A DNA stretch of 64,000 bases, taken from the NCBI GenBank assembly GCA_036675345.1, contig JAKFFE010000019.1, positions 1 to 64,000 of the forward strand, given 5' to 3'. A program made the translations under genes and the position numbers. Below the pieces are notes generated by a model. The model saw nothing but the letters and a program-made list of their open reading frames with translations. It had not been told where the DNA came from and did not search any database. The DNA comes from JALYOC01 sp036675345. Lineage in GTDB: Bacteria; Myxococcota; Myxococcia; Myxococcales; Myxococcaceae. This document shows positions 27,930 through 37,319 of this stretch, piece after piece. Numbering within the stretch: position 1 is the stretch's first letter; every line of letters starts with the position of its first letter.

Positions 27930-28807
27930 CGGGCCTCCTCCCGGAGGAAGGCCCCGGCGACCGGGGTGCGGATCATGCGGGGGTCGGTCAACAGCCCGGC
28001 CTCGGCGGTGCCCAGCACCAGCTGGCCTCCCGGCCGGACCCAGCCGCAGAGGGCAGAGAGGGCGCGGGTGGCGGACTCCTGATCGAAGTAGATGAGGACG
28101 TTGCGGCACAGCACCAGGTCGTAGCCGCCGGCCTCGAAGCGGGCGGGATCGCCCAGCAGGTTGTGCAGCTCGAACTTGATCCTCCCGGTGAGCCAGCCGC
28201 GCGCCAGCAGCCGCCCGTCCTCCTGGCGGAAGAAGCGTCCCTCCCAGCCGGTGGGCCCGGCCTCGGCGCGGCGCAGGTCGGAGACCCGGAACGCTCCTCC
28301 CCGGGCCTGGTCCAGCGCCCCGGGGCTGACGTCAAAGCCGGTCACCTCCACCGCCCCGCCCAGGAACAGGTGGGGTGCGTCCAGGGCCAGCATCGCCACG
28401 CTCAAGGGTTCCTCTCCGGTGGCGCAGCCGGCGGACAGCACCCGCAGCCCCTGCTCGCCCCGCCGGGCACAGCCCTCGCCCGCCATCGCCACCACCCGCT
28501 CCAGCTGGGCGTGGTCGCGGAAGAACCAGGTCTCGCGGTTGGTGATCGCGTCCGCCGCCGCCTGGACCCGGGGGCTGGAGTCCGGGGCGTCGCGCAGGGT
28601 GCGGATGAAGGTGGAGGCTTCTTCCGAACCGACCTGGGCCCCGGTCAGGGCCAGGGACAGCCGGCGGGCCAGGCCCACCGGATTGCGTTCCATGCGGGCC
28701 AGCCCGAAGCGCAGCCGCGCCACCTCCCCGAAGGCGCGCAGCACCTTGGGGTCGAACCGGGTCTCCCCGGGGGGCGCGGGCACGCCTCTGGAGCCGCTAT
28801 TGCTCAA
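27926..28807 (-). CDS. cheR: chemotaxis protein methyltransferase CheR
   Basis: 293 aa. N-terminal helical domain, then the SAM-binding domain. Diagnostic blocks are ITNRETWFFRD, VLSAGCATGEEPLSVAM (SAM loop), GFDVSPGALDQA and LVLCRNVLIYFD. It methylates glutamates in the signalling helices of the MCP encoded just upstream. The TTG start overlaps the mcp stop (TTGA), which fixes it. No C-terminal TPR extension. Confidence 0.95.
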   Translation of the reverse strand: MSNSGSRGVPAPPGETRFDPKVLRAFGEVARLRFGLARMERNPVGLARRLSLALTGAQVGSEEASTFIRTLRDAPDSSPRVQAAADAITNRETWFFRDHAQLERVVAMAGEGCARRGEQGLRVLSAGCATGEEPLSVAMLALDAPHLFLGGAVEVTGFDVSPGALDQARGGAFRVSDLRRAEAGPTGWEGRFFRQEDGRLLARGWLTGRIKFELHNLLGDPARFEAGGYDLVLCRNVLIYFDQESATRALSALCGWVRPGGQLVLGTAEAGLLTDPRMIRTPVAGAFLREEAR

Positions 28808-30657
28808 ACACGGTCCTCCAGCAGGATGGACTGGGTCTGCTGCTGCAGCTCGGCCACCTTGCCGGCCAAAGCCTGCATCGATCCGGCGACGCGATGGACG
28901 GCGTCCTGGTTCTGGCGCGCCACCACCGAGATGTTCTCCACCGCCTTTACCACCTGATCTCCGCCGGCGCGGACCTGCACGGTGGCGTCGGCCACCTGGC
29001 GGGTGCGGGAGGACATCCGGTCCACCGCGCCCACCACGCCGGCGGCGGTCTGGGCCTGATCGGCCGCGTTGCGGGAGAGGGTGGAGGACAGCCCGCGCAG
29101 CGAGCCCACCTCCTGCTCCAGCTCGGAGGCGGAGCGGGACTGATCCCCCATCGCCCCGGTGAGCCGGGAGACCAGCTCCTTGATCCGCCGCACCGAGTCC
29201 ACCATCCGGCGCATCCGCTTGCCGGTCTCCCCCAGCAACTGCACGCCCTCCGCGGTCTGGGTGGCATTGTCCCGCGCCAGCCGCAGGGTGCCGTCCATCT
29301 CGTTGCGCAGGTTGCCGACCATCTCGCCGACCTCCTTGGCCGCGGCCACCGAGCGTTCGGCCAGCTTGCGCACCTCCTCCGCCACCACCGCGAAGCCCCG
29401 GCCCATGTCTCCGGCGCGGGCGGCCTCGATGGCGGCGTTGAGCGCCAGCAGATTGGTCTGGTCGGCGATGTCCCCCATCGTCTCCACGATGCGGGTGATC
29501 TCCCGGGAGCGGGCCCCCAGCGCCTCGATCGCCTGGGTGCTGGAGCGGGTGGCCTCGCCGACGCGCTCCAGCCGGGAGACGGTCAGGTCCAGCGCTCCGC
29601 CGCCCTCGGCGGCCTCGGTGTCGATCTGCTGCGCGAACTGCTGCAGCTCACCGGCGCTGTTGGCTCCCCCGCGGGCGGTGGCCGCCACCTGTTCGATCAT
29701 CTTCCCGCCCCGGTCCAGGGCGGAGTGCAGCTCGCGCGCGGCCTTGAGCACCGCGTCCGCGCCGGCGCCGATCTGCCGGGAACCCTGGGCGGCGGCGCCG
29801 GAGTCCTCCGCCAGCTCCACCGCGTTGCGGCTGACGCCCTGGATCTGGGCGGCGATCTCCTCCATCGCCGAGGAGGTCTCCTCGGTGGCGCTGCTCTGCT
29901 GCTGCACCCCGTCGGTCATCTGGGTGGTGGCGGCCAGCACCGAGGTGGCGGTCTGCGAGACCTCCTCGGTGTAGCTCCTCATCCGCTGCAGGGTGCCGGA
30001 GAGCCGGGTCCGCATCTGGTTGAAGCTGGTGGCCAGCACCCGCAGCTCCTCGTCCGAGGGCAGGGCCACGCTCTCCCGCATGTCCCCGTTGGCGATCCGC
30101 CCCGCGGCGGCGGTCAGCTGATCCAGCGGCCCGAGGATGGTGCGGGAGACCATCACGCTGGCGAAGATCGCCCCCACCACCATCAACGGCACCAGCAGGG
30201 ACATCACCCCCAGGGTGCGCTGCTTGACCTCGCCCATCACCTTCTGGCGCTCGTCGAACTCCCTCCAGCCGGCGTCCACCAGCTGACGCAGCTCGGAGAT
30301 GGTGGCCCCGTGCTGGCCGGGCCCCACCGCCGCGGAGATGGTGAGCGGGAAGTCACCCAGCTGCCGGGCCAGGGCCTCCACCTCGGAGCGCAGCACCGAA
30401 CGGCTGGAGGCCTCCCGCAGCCGGTCCACCTCCTCGCGCAGGGTGCGCTGCTGGCTGCTGGAGGGATTGGAGGGCAGGGTCTGCAGCTGGGCGATCAGCG
30501 CTTCGGCGGCGCGGATCTGCTCCACCGACTCGTGCTCCAGCGCCACGCCCTCTTCGGCGCCCGCCATCGACCACAGGGCCACCGCGAAGAAGCAGGGAAG
30601 AACCAGGAGGTTCGCCGCGAACCCCATCCACAGTCGGCGTTTGACGGTCATCTTCAT
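28804..30657 (-). CDS. methyl-accepting chemotaxis protein
   Basis: 617 aa. TM1 at about 10-31 and TM2 at about 150-172 flank a periplasmic region of roughly 120 residues, helical and probably a four-helix bundle. A HAMP domain follows (LGPLDQLTAAAGRIANGDM), then the long coiled signalling domain with the near-invariant hairpin tip IADQTNLLALNAAIEAARAG and GFAVVAEEVRKLAERS. It is the cognate receptor of this che cluster by position, lying between cheW and cheR with four-base overlaps on both sides. The ligand is unknown. Confidence 0.94.
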   Translation of the reverse strand: MKMTVKRRLWMGFAANLLVLPCFFAVALWSMAGAEEGVALEHESVEQIRAAEALIAQLQTLPSNPSSSQQRTLREEVDRLREASSRSVLRSEVEALARQLGDFPLTISAAVGPGQHGATISELRQLVDAGWREFDERQKVMGEVKQRTLGVMSLLVPLMVVGAIFASVMVSRTILGPLDQLTAAAGRIANGDMRESVALPSDEELRVLATSFNQMRTRLSGTLQRMRSYTEEVSQTATSVLAATTQMTDGVQQQSSATEETSSAMEEIAAQIQGVSRNAVELAEDSGAAAQGSRQIGAGADAVLKAARELHSALDRGGKMIEQVAATARGGANSAGELQQFAQQIDTEAAEGGGALDLTVSRLERVGEATRSSTQAIEALGARSREITRIVETMGDIADQTNLLALNAAIEAARAGDMGRGFAVVAEEVRKLAERSVAAAKEVGEMVGNLRNEMDGTLRLARDNATQTAEGVQLLGETGKRMRRMVDSVRRIKELVSRLTGAMGDQSRSASELEQEVGSLRGLSSTLSRNAADQAQTAAGVVGAVDRMSSRTRQVADATVQVRAGGDQVVKAVENISVVARQNQDAVHRVAGSMQALAGKVAELQQQTQSILLEDRV

Positions 30658-31175
30658 ACCTTGGGCGCCTCGGCGCCGGGGAGAACCAGCAGTGCATCCA
30701 GATCCAGCAGCAGCGCCACCTGGGCGCCGACGCGGACGGTGCCGGCCAGATAGCCGGCCAGGGGAGAACGGACCTCGGTGGGAGGCGGGAGCAACTCGGA
30801 GCGGGGGACGTGCACCACCTGCTGCACGTGATCCACCAGCAGCCCCACCCAGCGGCGGGACAGCTCGCCCACCAGCACCCGGCTGGCGGGGGTGAGGGTG
30901 GCGGGGGTCAGGCCCAGCCGGCTGCGGATCTCCAGCACCGGCAGCACCACCCCGCGCAGGCTCTGCACTCCGCGGACGTGCGGAGGGGCCTGGGGGATGC
31001 GGGTGATCCCCTCGGCGCGGATCACCTCCCGCACGTGGTCCAGCGGGGCCGCGTAGAGGCTGCGCTCGATCTCGAACAGCAGCAGGGAGACGCGCTCCAC
31101 CCGCGGCTCGGGGGCACCGACCACCGGAGCGTTCTCGGCGATGAACTGCGCCAGCGAGACCTGCGGGTTGCTCAT
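30654..31175 (-). CDS. cheW: chemotaxis coupling protein CheW
   Basis: 173 aa, with about 28 extra N-terminal residues before the CheW fold. Family blocks: LLLFEIERSLYAAPLDHVREVI, IPQAPPHVRGVQSLRGVVLPVLEIR and VGLLVDHVQQVVHVP. It bridges the MCP and CheA at the cytoplasmic face of the membrane. Overlaps cheA (ATGA) upstream and mcp (ATGA) downstream. Confidence 0.93.
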   Translation of the reverse strand: MSNPQVSLAQFIAENAPVVGAPEPRVERVSLLLFEIERSLYAAPLDHVREVIRAEGITRIPQAPPHVRGVQSLRGVVLPVLEIRSRLGLTPATLTPASRVLVGELSRRWVGLLVDHVQQVVHVPRSELLPPPTEVRSPLAGYLAGTVRVGAQVALLLDLDALLVLPGAEAPKV

Positions 31176-32713
31176 TGGATCTCCTGCGAGGCCGGAGCCT
31201 GCTGAGTGGCGGCGACCAGCCGCGAGGGATCCAGCCTCAGCAGCACGTCACCGGAAGGAGCGAGGGTGGCGCCGGAGACCGGGGACGGTCCCAGCCAGGC
31301 GGTGTCCAGGCTGCGGAAGACGAAGTCCTGGTGGCCGCCCAGGCGGTCCACCTCCAGCGCGCCCACCCCGTTGGCCTCGAAGAGGACCGCGTAGCCGCCG
31401 GTGCGAGCGGAGACTCCCAGCAGGGCGCCGGCGTCCACGAACGGCACCAGCCGGCCGGGCTGTTCGATCCAGCGCTGGGCGCCCAGACGGCGCACCGAGA
31501 GATCCGCGGTGCGGGCGGTGTGGAAGACGCTGGCCGCCGGCAGCGCGTACTTCTCGCCGCCCAGCTCCACCAGCAGGGTGCGCTGCAGGGCCAGCGAGGC
31601 GGGCAGCACCAGGGTGAACAGGCAGCCCTGTCCGGGACGGGAGGTGACCTCCACCGTGCCCCCGGCGGCCCGGGCCACCGAGCGCACCGCGTCCAGGCCG
31701 ACCCCGCGACCGGCCAGGTCTCCCAGCGCCGCGGTGGAGAGGCCGCTCTCGAAGATCAGCGCCTCCGCGCCCCGGCGGGAGTCCAGGCCCCGGGCCTCGG
31801 CCTTGGCGCGGATCGCCGCCGCGTCCAGCCCGCGGCCGTCGTCGGCGACCAGGATCCGCACCAGCCCCGCCTGCTGGGTGACCGCGATCGAGATCCGGCC
31901 CCCGGCGGGCTTGCCGGCGGCCACCCGGAGCTCCGGCGACTCCAATCCGTGGGCGATGGCGTTGCGCACCAGGTGGATCAGACAGGTGGCGCAGGCATCC
32001 AACACACCCTTGTCCACCTCCACCGACGTGCCCTCCACCTCCAGCACGATCTGCTTGCCGCCGCGGCGGGCCTCGTCGCGCACCAGCCGATCCAGCCGCG
32101 CCAGCAGCGGCCGGAAGGACTGCAGCCGGACCGACAGCGCCAGCGACTGGAGCCGCCGCACCACCGGAGTCAGCCGTTCCACTGCCGGTCGCACCTCCGG
32201 GATCACCTGGGCCCGGGCCACCAGATGGGCGTGCTGCACCCACAGGTCGCTGGTGGTGGAGATCAGCTCGTCCAACCGGAACTGCGGCACCCGGACGATG
32301 TCCTGCTCACCCTGCGCCGAGCCGGTCTCGGTGGCCTCGAATGAAGGGTGCGCCTCTCCCAGCTGCACCAGCGCCGGGGAGGCGTCGCTGGGTGCGCGGC
32401 CGGCGCCGATGGACTGGATGTCCTCGCGCACCAGCGAGAGCGCGGAGATCAGCCAGGTGGCGGCGGCCGCGGAGTGGGTCAGCGGCGCGGCCGCGTCCTC
32501 CAGCCGGTGCAGCGCCTGCTGAAGCGGGCCGGCGCCCATGAAGCCAGCGTTGCCCTTGAGCGTGTGCAGGTGGTGCTGCACCGGAGCCAGCAGCGCCTCG
32601 CGGCCCTCGGGGGGAAGATCGCCTTCCAGCGCGGCCAGGCACCGCTCCAGCCGATCCACCAGCCCCAGCGCTTCTGCGGCGAACTCACTGGCCAGTGCTG
32701 CAAGGTCATCCAT
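31172..32713 (-). CDS. cheA: chemotaxis histidine kinase CheA
   Basis: 513 aa, short for CheA. The Hpt domain carries the phospho-His in HTLKGNAG (H50). A dimerisation region follows, then the kinase domain with the N box HLVRNAIAHGLESP, G1 VADDGRGLD and G2 GRGVGLDAVR, and a C-terminal CheW-like domain. No separate P2 (CheY/CheB docking) domain is evident between Hpt and dimerisation regions, which accounts for the short length. ATG at 32713 directly opens the Hpt helix; longer frames upstream would cross the divergent promoter. First gene of the nine-gene run. Confidence 0.93.
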   Translation of the reverse strand: MDDLAALASEFAAEALGLVDRLERCLAALEGDLPPEGREALLAPVQHHLHTLKGNAGFMGAGPLQQALHRLEDAAAPLTHSAAAATWLISALSLVREDIQSIGAGRAPSDASPALVQLGEAHPSFEATETGSAQGEQDIVRVPQFRLDELISTTSDLWVQHAHLVARAQVIPEVRPAVERLTPVVRRLQSLALSVRLQSFRPLLARLDRLVRDEARRGGKQIVLEVEGTSVEVDKGVLDACATCLIHLVRNAIAHGLESPELRVAAGKPAGGRISIAVTQQAGLVRILVADDGRGLDAAAIRAKAEARGLDSRRGAEALIFESGLSTAALGDLAGRGVGLDAVRSVARAAGGTVEVTSRPGQGCLFTLVLPASLALQRTLLVELGGEKYALPAASVFHTARTADLSVRRLGAQRWIEQPGRLVPFVDAGALLGVSARTGGYAVLFEANGVGALEVDRLGGHQDFVFRSLDTAWLGPSPVSGATLAPSGDVLLRLDPSRLVAATQQAPASQEIQ

Positions 32714-32770
32714 CGGACCAGGAGACTGGCCTTCCCTCCGAGAGTTGAAAATCGCACGAACGTGGTAGAG

Positions 32771-32787
32771 GAACGAACAGCTCGTTC
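32771..32787. promoter_or_regulatory. 17-bp dyad between cheA and the LuxR-type gene
   Basis: GAACGA and TCGTTC are perfect inverted arms separated by five bases. The site is in the 93-base divergent region, about 20 bases from the LuxR-type start and 60 from cheA. Position and size fit an operator for a dimeric regulator, most simply the adjacent LuxR-type protein. Confidence 0.4.
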
Positions 32788-32806
32788 TTCCAGGTGAAAT
32801 CTCCAA

Positions 32807-33562
32807 GTGGACTTAGATGAAGGCTGGGCCAAGGCGCAGGCTGCGTCGTCGTGGACAGGGGACGCACATCGGTGGCGGTCAGAGGTGGCGGAGGCGATCC
32901 GCGCCGCGACTGGAGCGGTGTTTACAGCGGTCTACACCTGCCCACCTGACCGTCCATTGGAGTCCTCCGGAGCGGTGGCGCCGGAGAGCCACCGCAGCCT
33001 GATGGAAGGGATCGTCCGCGAGCAGCTGCCGCGGGTGGAGCGCACCGAGGACCGCGCCGAGGTCTGGTCCCAGCGCACCCGCGGCACCGCCTACGCGCCG
33101 CTGGACGACGCGCGAGAGCTGAAGCTGGCGGAGAAGATCCGCACCGAGCTGCTGCGGCCCAATGGGATCCAGGGACTGCTGACCGCGTACCTGGTGGGCA
33201 CCGAAGGTCCGGTGCTGGGGTTCCTGGTGGTGGCCACCGAGCAGCCGTCCCGCGAGGCGTTGAAGGACTTCGGCGCCGAGCTGGGGGTGGTGGCCACCAT
33301 CGCCGCCCAGACCGCACAAGCGGCGCTGTCGCTGGCGGAGGGCTTCGGGGCCCGCGCCAGCCGCGCCGATCCGGAGGCGCGCAACCTCTCCGCCCGCGAG
33401 CGGGAGGTGGTGACGCTGGTGGCGGAGGGGCTCTCCGACGCACAGATCGCGGGGAGGTTGAAGATCTCCGAGCAGACAGTCGGATCCCACCTGCGGAAGA
33501 TCTTCGCCAAGCTCCAGGTGCACTCGCGCGCGGAGCTGCTCAAGCGGGCCGGGCTGCGCTGA
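32807..33562 (+). CDS. LuxR-type transcriptional regulator with GAF-like sensor region
   Basis: 251 aa. Residues about 20-180 have the mixed pattern of a GAF-like sensor (FTAVYTCPP, GPVLGFLVVATEQPSREALKDF). The C-terminus is a canonical LuxR/NarL helix-turn-helix: LSAREREVVTLVAEGLSDAQIA then KISEQTVGSHLRKIFAKL. No REC domain, so activation is probably by ligand or partner binding. GTG start at 32807. It is divergent from the che operon, with a dyad between them, and may control it. Confidence 0.85.
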   Translation: MDLDEGWAKAQAASSWTGDAHRWRSEVAEAIRAATGAVFTAVYTCPPDRPLESSGAVAPESHRSLMEGIVREQLPRVERTEDRAEVWSQRTRGTAYAPLDDARELKLAEKIRTELLRPNGIQGLLTAYLVGTEGPVLGFLVVATEQPSREALKDFGAELGVVATIAAQTAQAALSLAEGFGARASRADPEARNLSAREREVVTLVAEGLSDAQIAGRLKISEQTVGSHLRKIFAKLQVHSRAELLKRAGLR

Positions 33563-33566
33563 GGCT

Positions 33567-34199
33567 TCAGCGCTTCCAGGCCAGCATCATCCCGTCGCGG
33601 ACGGTGACCAGGACCTTCTCCACCCGCGGGTCGTTGGCCACCTGGGTGTTGAAGGCCGCGATCGCCCGGTCCGACTCCGCCTGGGGAGCCAGCACCCGGC
33701 CGCTCCACAGGGTGTTGTCGGCCACGATCAGTCCCCCCTGGCGCACCAACGGCAACACCGCCTCGTAGTAGGCGCCATAGTTCTCCTTGTCCGCGTCGAT
33801 GAACACCAGGTCCAGCGGCCCCTGCAGGGTGCGGATCGTCTCTTGCGCCGGGCCCATCCGGATCTGGATCTTCCGGCCGTGGGGGCTCTGGGCGAAGTAG
33901 CGGCGGGCCATCTCCTCCGCCTTGGGGTTCACCTCGCAGGTGATCAGCTCCCCGTCCTCGGGCAGCCCCTCGGCCATCATCAGGGCCGAGTACCCGGTGA
34001 ACATCCCGATCTCCAGGATCCGCTTCGCCCGGGACAGCCGTACCAGCAGGCGCAGGAAGTCACCCTCCAGCGGCCCCACCTGCATCCGGGGCGCCTCCAT
34101 GGAGGCGAAGGTCTCCTCGCGCAGCTTCTCCAGCAGCGCCCCCGGCTTCTCGCTGTGCGCGGCGGCGTAGTTTTCGATGTCGGGATCGATCATGGGCAT
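33567..34199 (-). CDS. class I SAM-dependent O-methyltransferase (COMT-like)
   Basis: 210 aa. Motifs: ILEIGMFTGYSALMMAEGLP (SAM loop), LVFIDADKENYGAYYE with metal/catechol-type acidic residues, and GGLIVADNTLWSGRV. This is the caffeoyl-CoA/catechol O-methyltransferase group, which methylates hydroxyls of small aromatic substrates using a divalent metal. It converges on the LuxR-type gene with 4 bases between. Start ATG at 34199 or 34193. Confidence 0.92.
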   Translation of the reverse strand: MPMIDPDIENYAAAHSEKPGALLEKLREETFASMEAPRMQVGPLEGDFLRLLVRLSRAKRILEIGMFTGYSALMMAEGLPEDGELITCEVNPKAEEMARRYFAQSPHGRKIQIRMGPAQETIRTLQGPLDLVFIDADKENYGAYYEAVLPLVRQGGLIVADNTLWSGRVLAPQAESDRAIAAFNTQVANDPRVEKVLVTVRDGMMLAWKR

Positions 34200-34277
34200 G
34201 GTCCGCGCCCTTACCACGAAAGCGCCCCCCGCCCGGGGAGGTGGCGATCCGTCCGCGGCCGGACATAATGCGCGGCC

Positions 34278-37200
34278 ATGCACCGGAATCTTCCTGCTTT
34301 GGCCGCGGTGATTGCCCTGGCCACGCTGTCTTCCTCCTGTCGACGTGATGCCACCCACCAGGGCGGATGTCTGACCGGGGAGGAGGGTTGTTCGCTGCCT
34401 ACTCCCTGCGCGGAGCTGGCGTTCGCCTGTCCCGGCGCCGACGCGCTGGAGGTCCGGCGGATCGGCGCCGGCGAGGCCCGCCCCACCACCGGCTGGGGCG
34501 CGCTGGCGGCCAAGGACGACGTGGTGCTCAGCAACGGCAAGGTGCGCTTCGCGGTGGCCGCGATTGGACACCAGATGCACCTGGCTCCCAACGGCGGGAC
34601 GATCATCGACCTGCAGACGGTGGGCGCGCAGAACGACGTGATCAACGAGATCTACACCGCGGCCGGCCTGCTGCCGGAGGACGCGGTCCGCTACACCCAC
34701 TTGAAGATCATCGACGAGCGGCCCAGCCGGGTGGCGGTGCAGGTGGACGGCGCGCTGGACGGCCGCCCCGGGGTGCGGATCCACACGATCTACGAGCTGC
34801 GCCCCTGCGAGCCCGGGGTCCGCGTCCGCAGCGAGCTGATCAACGAGACCCCGGACACCCACATGCTGTTCCTGGAGGACGCCTACTTCTGGGGCAACCA
34901 CACCGGACCGTGGCCGTTCTCCCCCACCCGGGGCGGTGGCTTCGTGCACCCGCCGGTGAAGCTGACCGCGCTCAACGCCGCCTACCGGTCCTTCCCCTAC
35001 TTCGCGGCCACCCTCCAGGGCGCCACTCCGGACGGATCTCCCAACGCGGTCTACGCCACCGTGGCCTGCAACGAGAAGACGATGGAGGGGTTCCACAGCA
35101 TCGCGGTCTCCGCCGGCGGCGGTCCGCGCCAGGTGATCGCCCCCCGGGACTTCACTGTGTTCGAGCGGTTCATCGCCGCGGTCCCCGGCAACGACGTGGC
35201 CGACGGGGTGGATCTGGCGCTGGAGCTGCGCCAGCAGCTCCACGACGAGGCCTTCATCACCCTCACCGGGCAGATCGACCGGCCGGCGGGGACGGTGGGC
35301 GATCCGCGGGTGGCCAGCGTGCTGATCAGCGAGGGCCAGGCCAGCCAGCCGGCGGAGGAGCGGACCCCGCTGACCCAGGTGCTGCCGGACGCCAGCGGGC
35401 GCTTCTCGGCGCGGGTCCCGGCGGGCAAGCCGTATCTGGTGGAGGTGCTGTCCCATGGCCGGGTGGTGGTGGAGCGCGCGCTGCCCAGCGCCGACGCGGA
35501 CACCGACACCGGGGTGTTCACGCTGCCCGGGACCACCCCGGTCACCCTCAGCGTCACCAACAACGGCGGCGCGGCCACCTACGCGGAGATCTTCATCCTC
35601 CCCGCCGACGCGGAGGCCGAGGAGGAGGCGGCAGGAGACTTCCACGGCGCCTGGGAGGAGTGCGCGCCCTACCTGGGGTCGGAGGGTGCCCCCAACCCGG
35701 CCTGCAACCGGGTGCTGGTGCGTCCGGGGACGCCGATCACCCTGGAGATCCCCTTTGGCCGCTATCACCTGTACGCGTTCAAGGGCCCCTTCTGGAGCAT
35801 CGACTTCCAGCCGCTGACCCTGGACAGCACCGCCCCGGTGGCCCTGGCGCTGGACATCCGCAACCTGGGGGTGGAGCCGCCGCTCACCCTCAGCGCGGAC
35901 ATGCACATCCACGGCGCGGCCAGCCACGACAGCTACATGCCGGATGAGGAGCGGGCGGTGTCGTTCGCCGCCGCGGACATCGACGTGGCGATCGCCACCG
36001 ATCACGACGTGGTCTACGACTACCGCCCCACGATGGAGCGGCTGGGGCTGGACACCACCATCGCCACCGTGATCGGGGTGGAGACCACCAACTGGATCCC
36101 CTGGTTCCGGATCCCCGGGTACCAGTACCCGCTGACCCTGGGCCACACCAACTACTGGCCGCTGCGCTACGACCCGGCGCTGCCCCGCAACGGCGCGCCC
36201 TCGGACGAGTACAAGGAGCCGGGCGCGGTCTACGACGAGGTGGTGGACCGCGGGCTGTTCACCGCCAGCAACCACATCGTCCAGCTCAACCACCCGCTCT
36301 CCGACGCGGAGCTGGGCCGGGACCTGGGCTTCGCCAAGGCGCTGTTCTTCGACGCCACCCGCGACCTGCCGCCGGTGGACGATGGGACCGGCAACGGGGT
36401 GTTCATCCGCAAGCCGAACGGCCCGGGCAAGCACTCCAACGACGACTATCAAGCGCAGGAGGTGATGAACGGGACCTTGAACAGCAAGCTGCTCCCCTAC
36501 CGCGAGTTCTGGTTCTACCTGCTCAACCAGGGAAAGTTGCGGGTGGGCACCGCCAACAGCGACTCGCACCACCTGGGGGACTCCACCATCGGGATGCCCC
36601 GGACCCTGGTGTTCGATCCGTTCAACCCCCCGCTGTTCACCGACATGCGCAGCTTCGAGATCGAGTCCTTCAACGAGGCGCTGCGCGGCGGCACGGTGAT
36701 GGGCACCAACGGCCCGGTGATCGTGGCCACCGTGGACAGCGCCCCCAACGGGGATGACGTCCTGTTCAGCATGACCCCGGTGATCCCGGCCCCGGACGCG
36801 CGGCTGCACCTGGCGGTCAGCGCCTCCCCCTGGGTGAACGTGGAGGAGGTGCGGATCGTGGTCAACGGCAAGGTGGCGCGGACGATCAGCGGCACCGACC
36901 TGGTCCACCCGGCGGATCCGCTGGGCACCACCCAGCTGGAGCGCTTCTCCGGAGACCTGCTGCTCAGCGAGCTGCTGGCGGGGGTCACCGGCGATGCCTG
37001 GATCGTGGTGGAGGCCGGCCGGAAGCTGATGCTGTGGGGCGATCTGGGAGGCGGGCTGGACAACGCCCTGGATGGCCTGCCGGACACCACCGACAACAAC
37101 GGGGATGGCCGGGTGGACGCGGCCGACGTGGCGGAGGGACAGAAGGTGGGGCCGATCAAGCACCCGCCGGCGCCCACCGTGGAGAGCGATCCGGAGTTCC

Positions 37201-37319
37201 ACTTCTCGCGGATCACCGGCGGCGGCTTCCCCTACGCCTTCACCAACCCCTTCATCCTGGACCTGAACGGCAACGGTCGCTTCGACCCGCCCTTCATCAC
37301 CGGAGGACGCGCTCAGTGA
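34278..37319 (+). CDS. CehA/McbA-type PHP metallohydrolase lipoprotein
   Basis: 1013 aa. The signal peptide ends in LSSSC, so it is a lipoprotein. Beta-rich regions fill the first half. The PHP metal-binding motifs are in order: DMHIHGAASHDS (about 540), ATDHDVVYD (about 575), LNHPLSD and ANSDSHH (about 762), as in the CehA/McbA hydrolases. The C-terminal tail carries two calcium-type loops, DNNGDGRVDAAD (about 938) and LNGNGRFDPP. It probably hydrolyses an ester or phosphoester outside the inner membrane. It overlaps the beta-barrel gene by four bases (GTGA). Confidence 0.85.
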   Translation: MHRNLPALAAVIALATLSSSCRRDATHQGGCLTGEEGCSLPTPCAELAFACPGADALEVRRIGAGEARPTTGWGALAAKDDVVLSNGKVRFAVAAIGHQMHLAPNGGTIIDLQTVGAQNDVINEIYTAAGLLPEDAVRYTHLKIIDERPSRVAVQVDGALDGRPGVRIHTIYELRPCEPGVRVRSELINETPDTHMLFLEDAYFWGNHTGPWPFSPTRGGGFVHPPVKLTALNAAYRSFPYFAATLQGATPDGSPNAVYATVACNEKTMEGFHSIAVSAGGGPRQVIAPRDFTVFERFIAAVPGNDVADGVDLALELRQQLHDEAFITLTGQIDRPAGTVGDPRVASVLISEGQASQPAEERTPLTQVLPDASGRFSARVPAGKPYLVEVLSHGRVVVERALPSADADTDTGVFTLPGTTPVTLSVTNNGGAATYAEIFILPADAEAEEEAAGDFHGAWEECAPYLGSEGAPNPACNRVLVRPGTPITLEIPFGRYHLYAFKGPFWSIDFQPLTLDSTAPVALALDIRNLGVEPPLTLSADMHIHGAASHDSYMPDEERAVSFAAADIDVAIATDHDVVYDYRPTMERLGLDTTIATVIGVETTNWIPWFRIPGYQYPLTLGHTNYWPLRYDPALPRNGAPSDEYKEPGAVYDEVVDRGLFTASNHIVQLNHPLSDAELGRDLGFAKALFFDATRDLPPVDDGTGNGVFIRKPNGPGKHSNDDYQAQEVMNGTLNSKLLPYREFWFYLLNQGKLRVGTANSDSHHLGDSTIGMPRTLVFDPFNPPLFTDMRSFEIESFNEALRGGTVMGTNGPVIVATVDSAPNGDDVLFSMTPVIPAPDARLHLAVSASPWVNVEEVRIVVNGKVARTISGTDLVHPADPLGTTQLERFSGDLLLSELLAGVTGDAWIVVEAGRKLMLWGDLGGGLDNALDGLPDTTDNNGDGRVDAADVAEGQKVGPIKHPPAPTVESDPEFHFSRITGGGFPYAFTNPFILDLNGNGRFDPPFITGGRAQ

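Noticed and set aside
34200..37202. Long minus-strand extension of the O-methyltransferase
   Set aside because: Antisense to the CehA-like gene; low-complexity translation.
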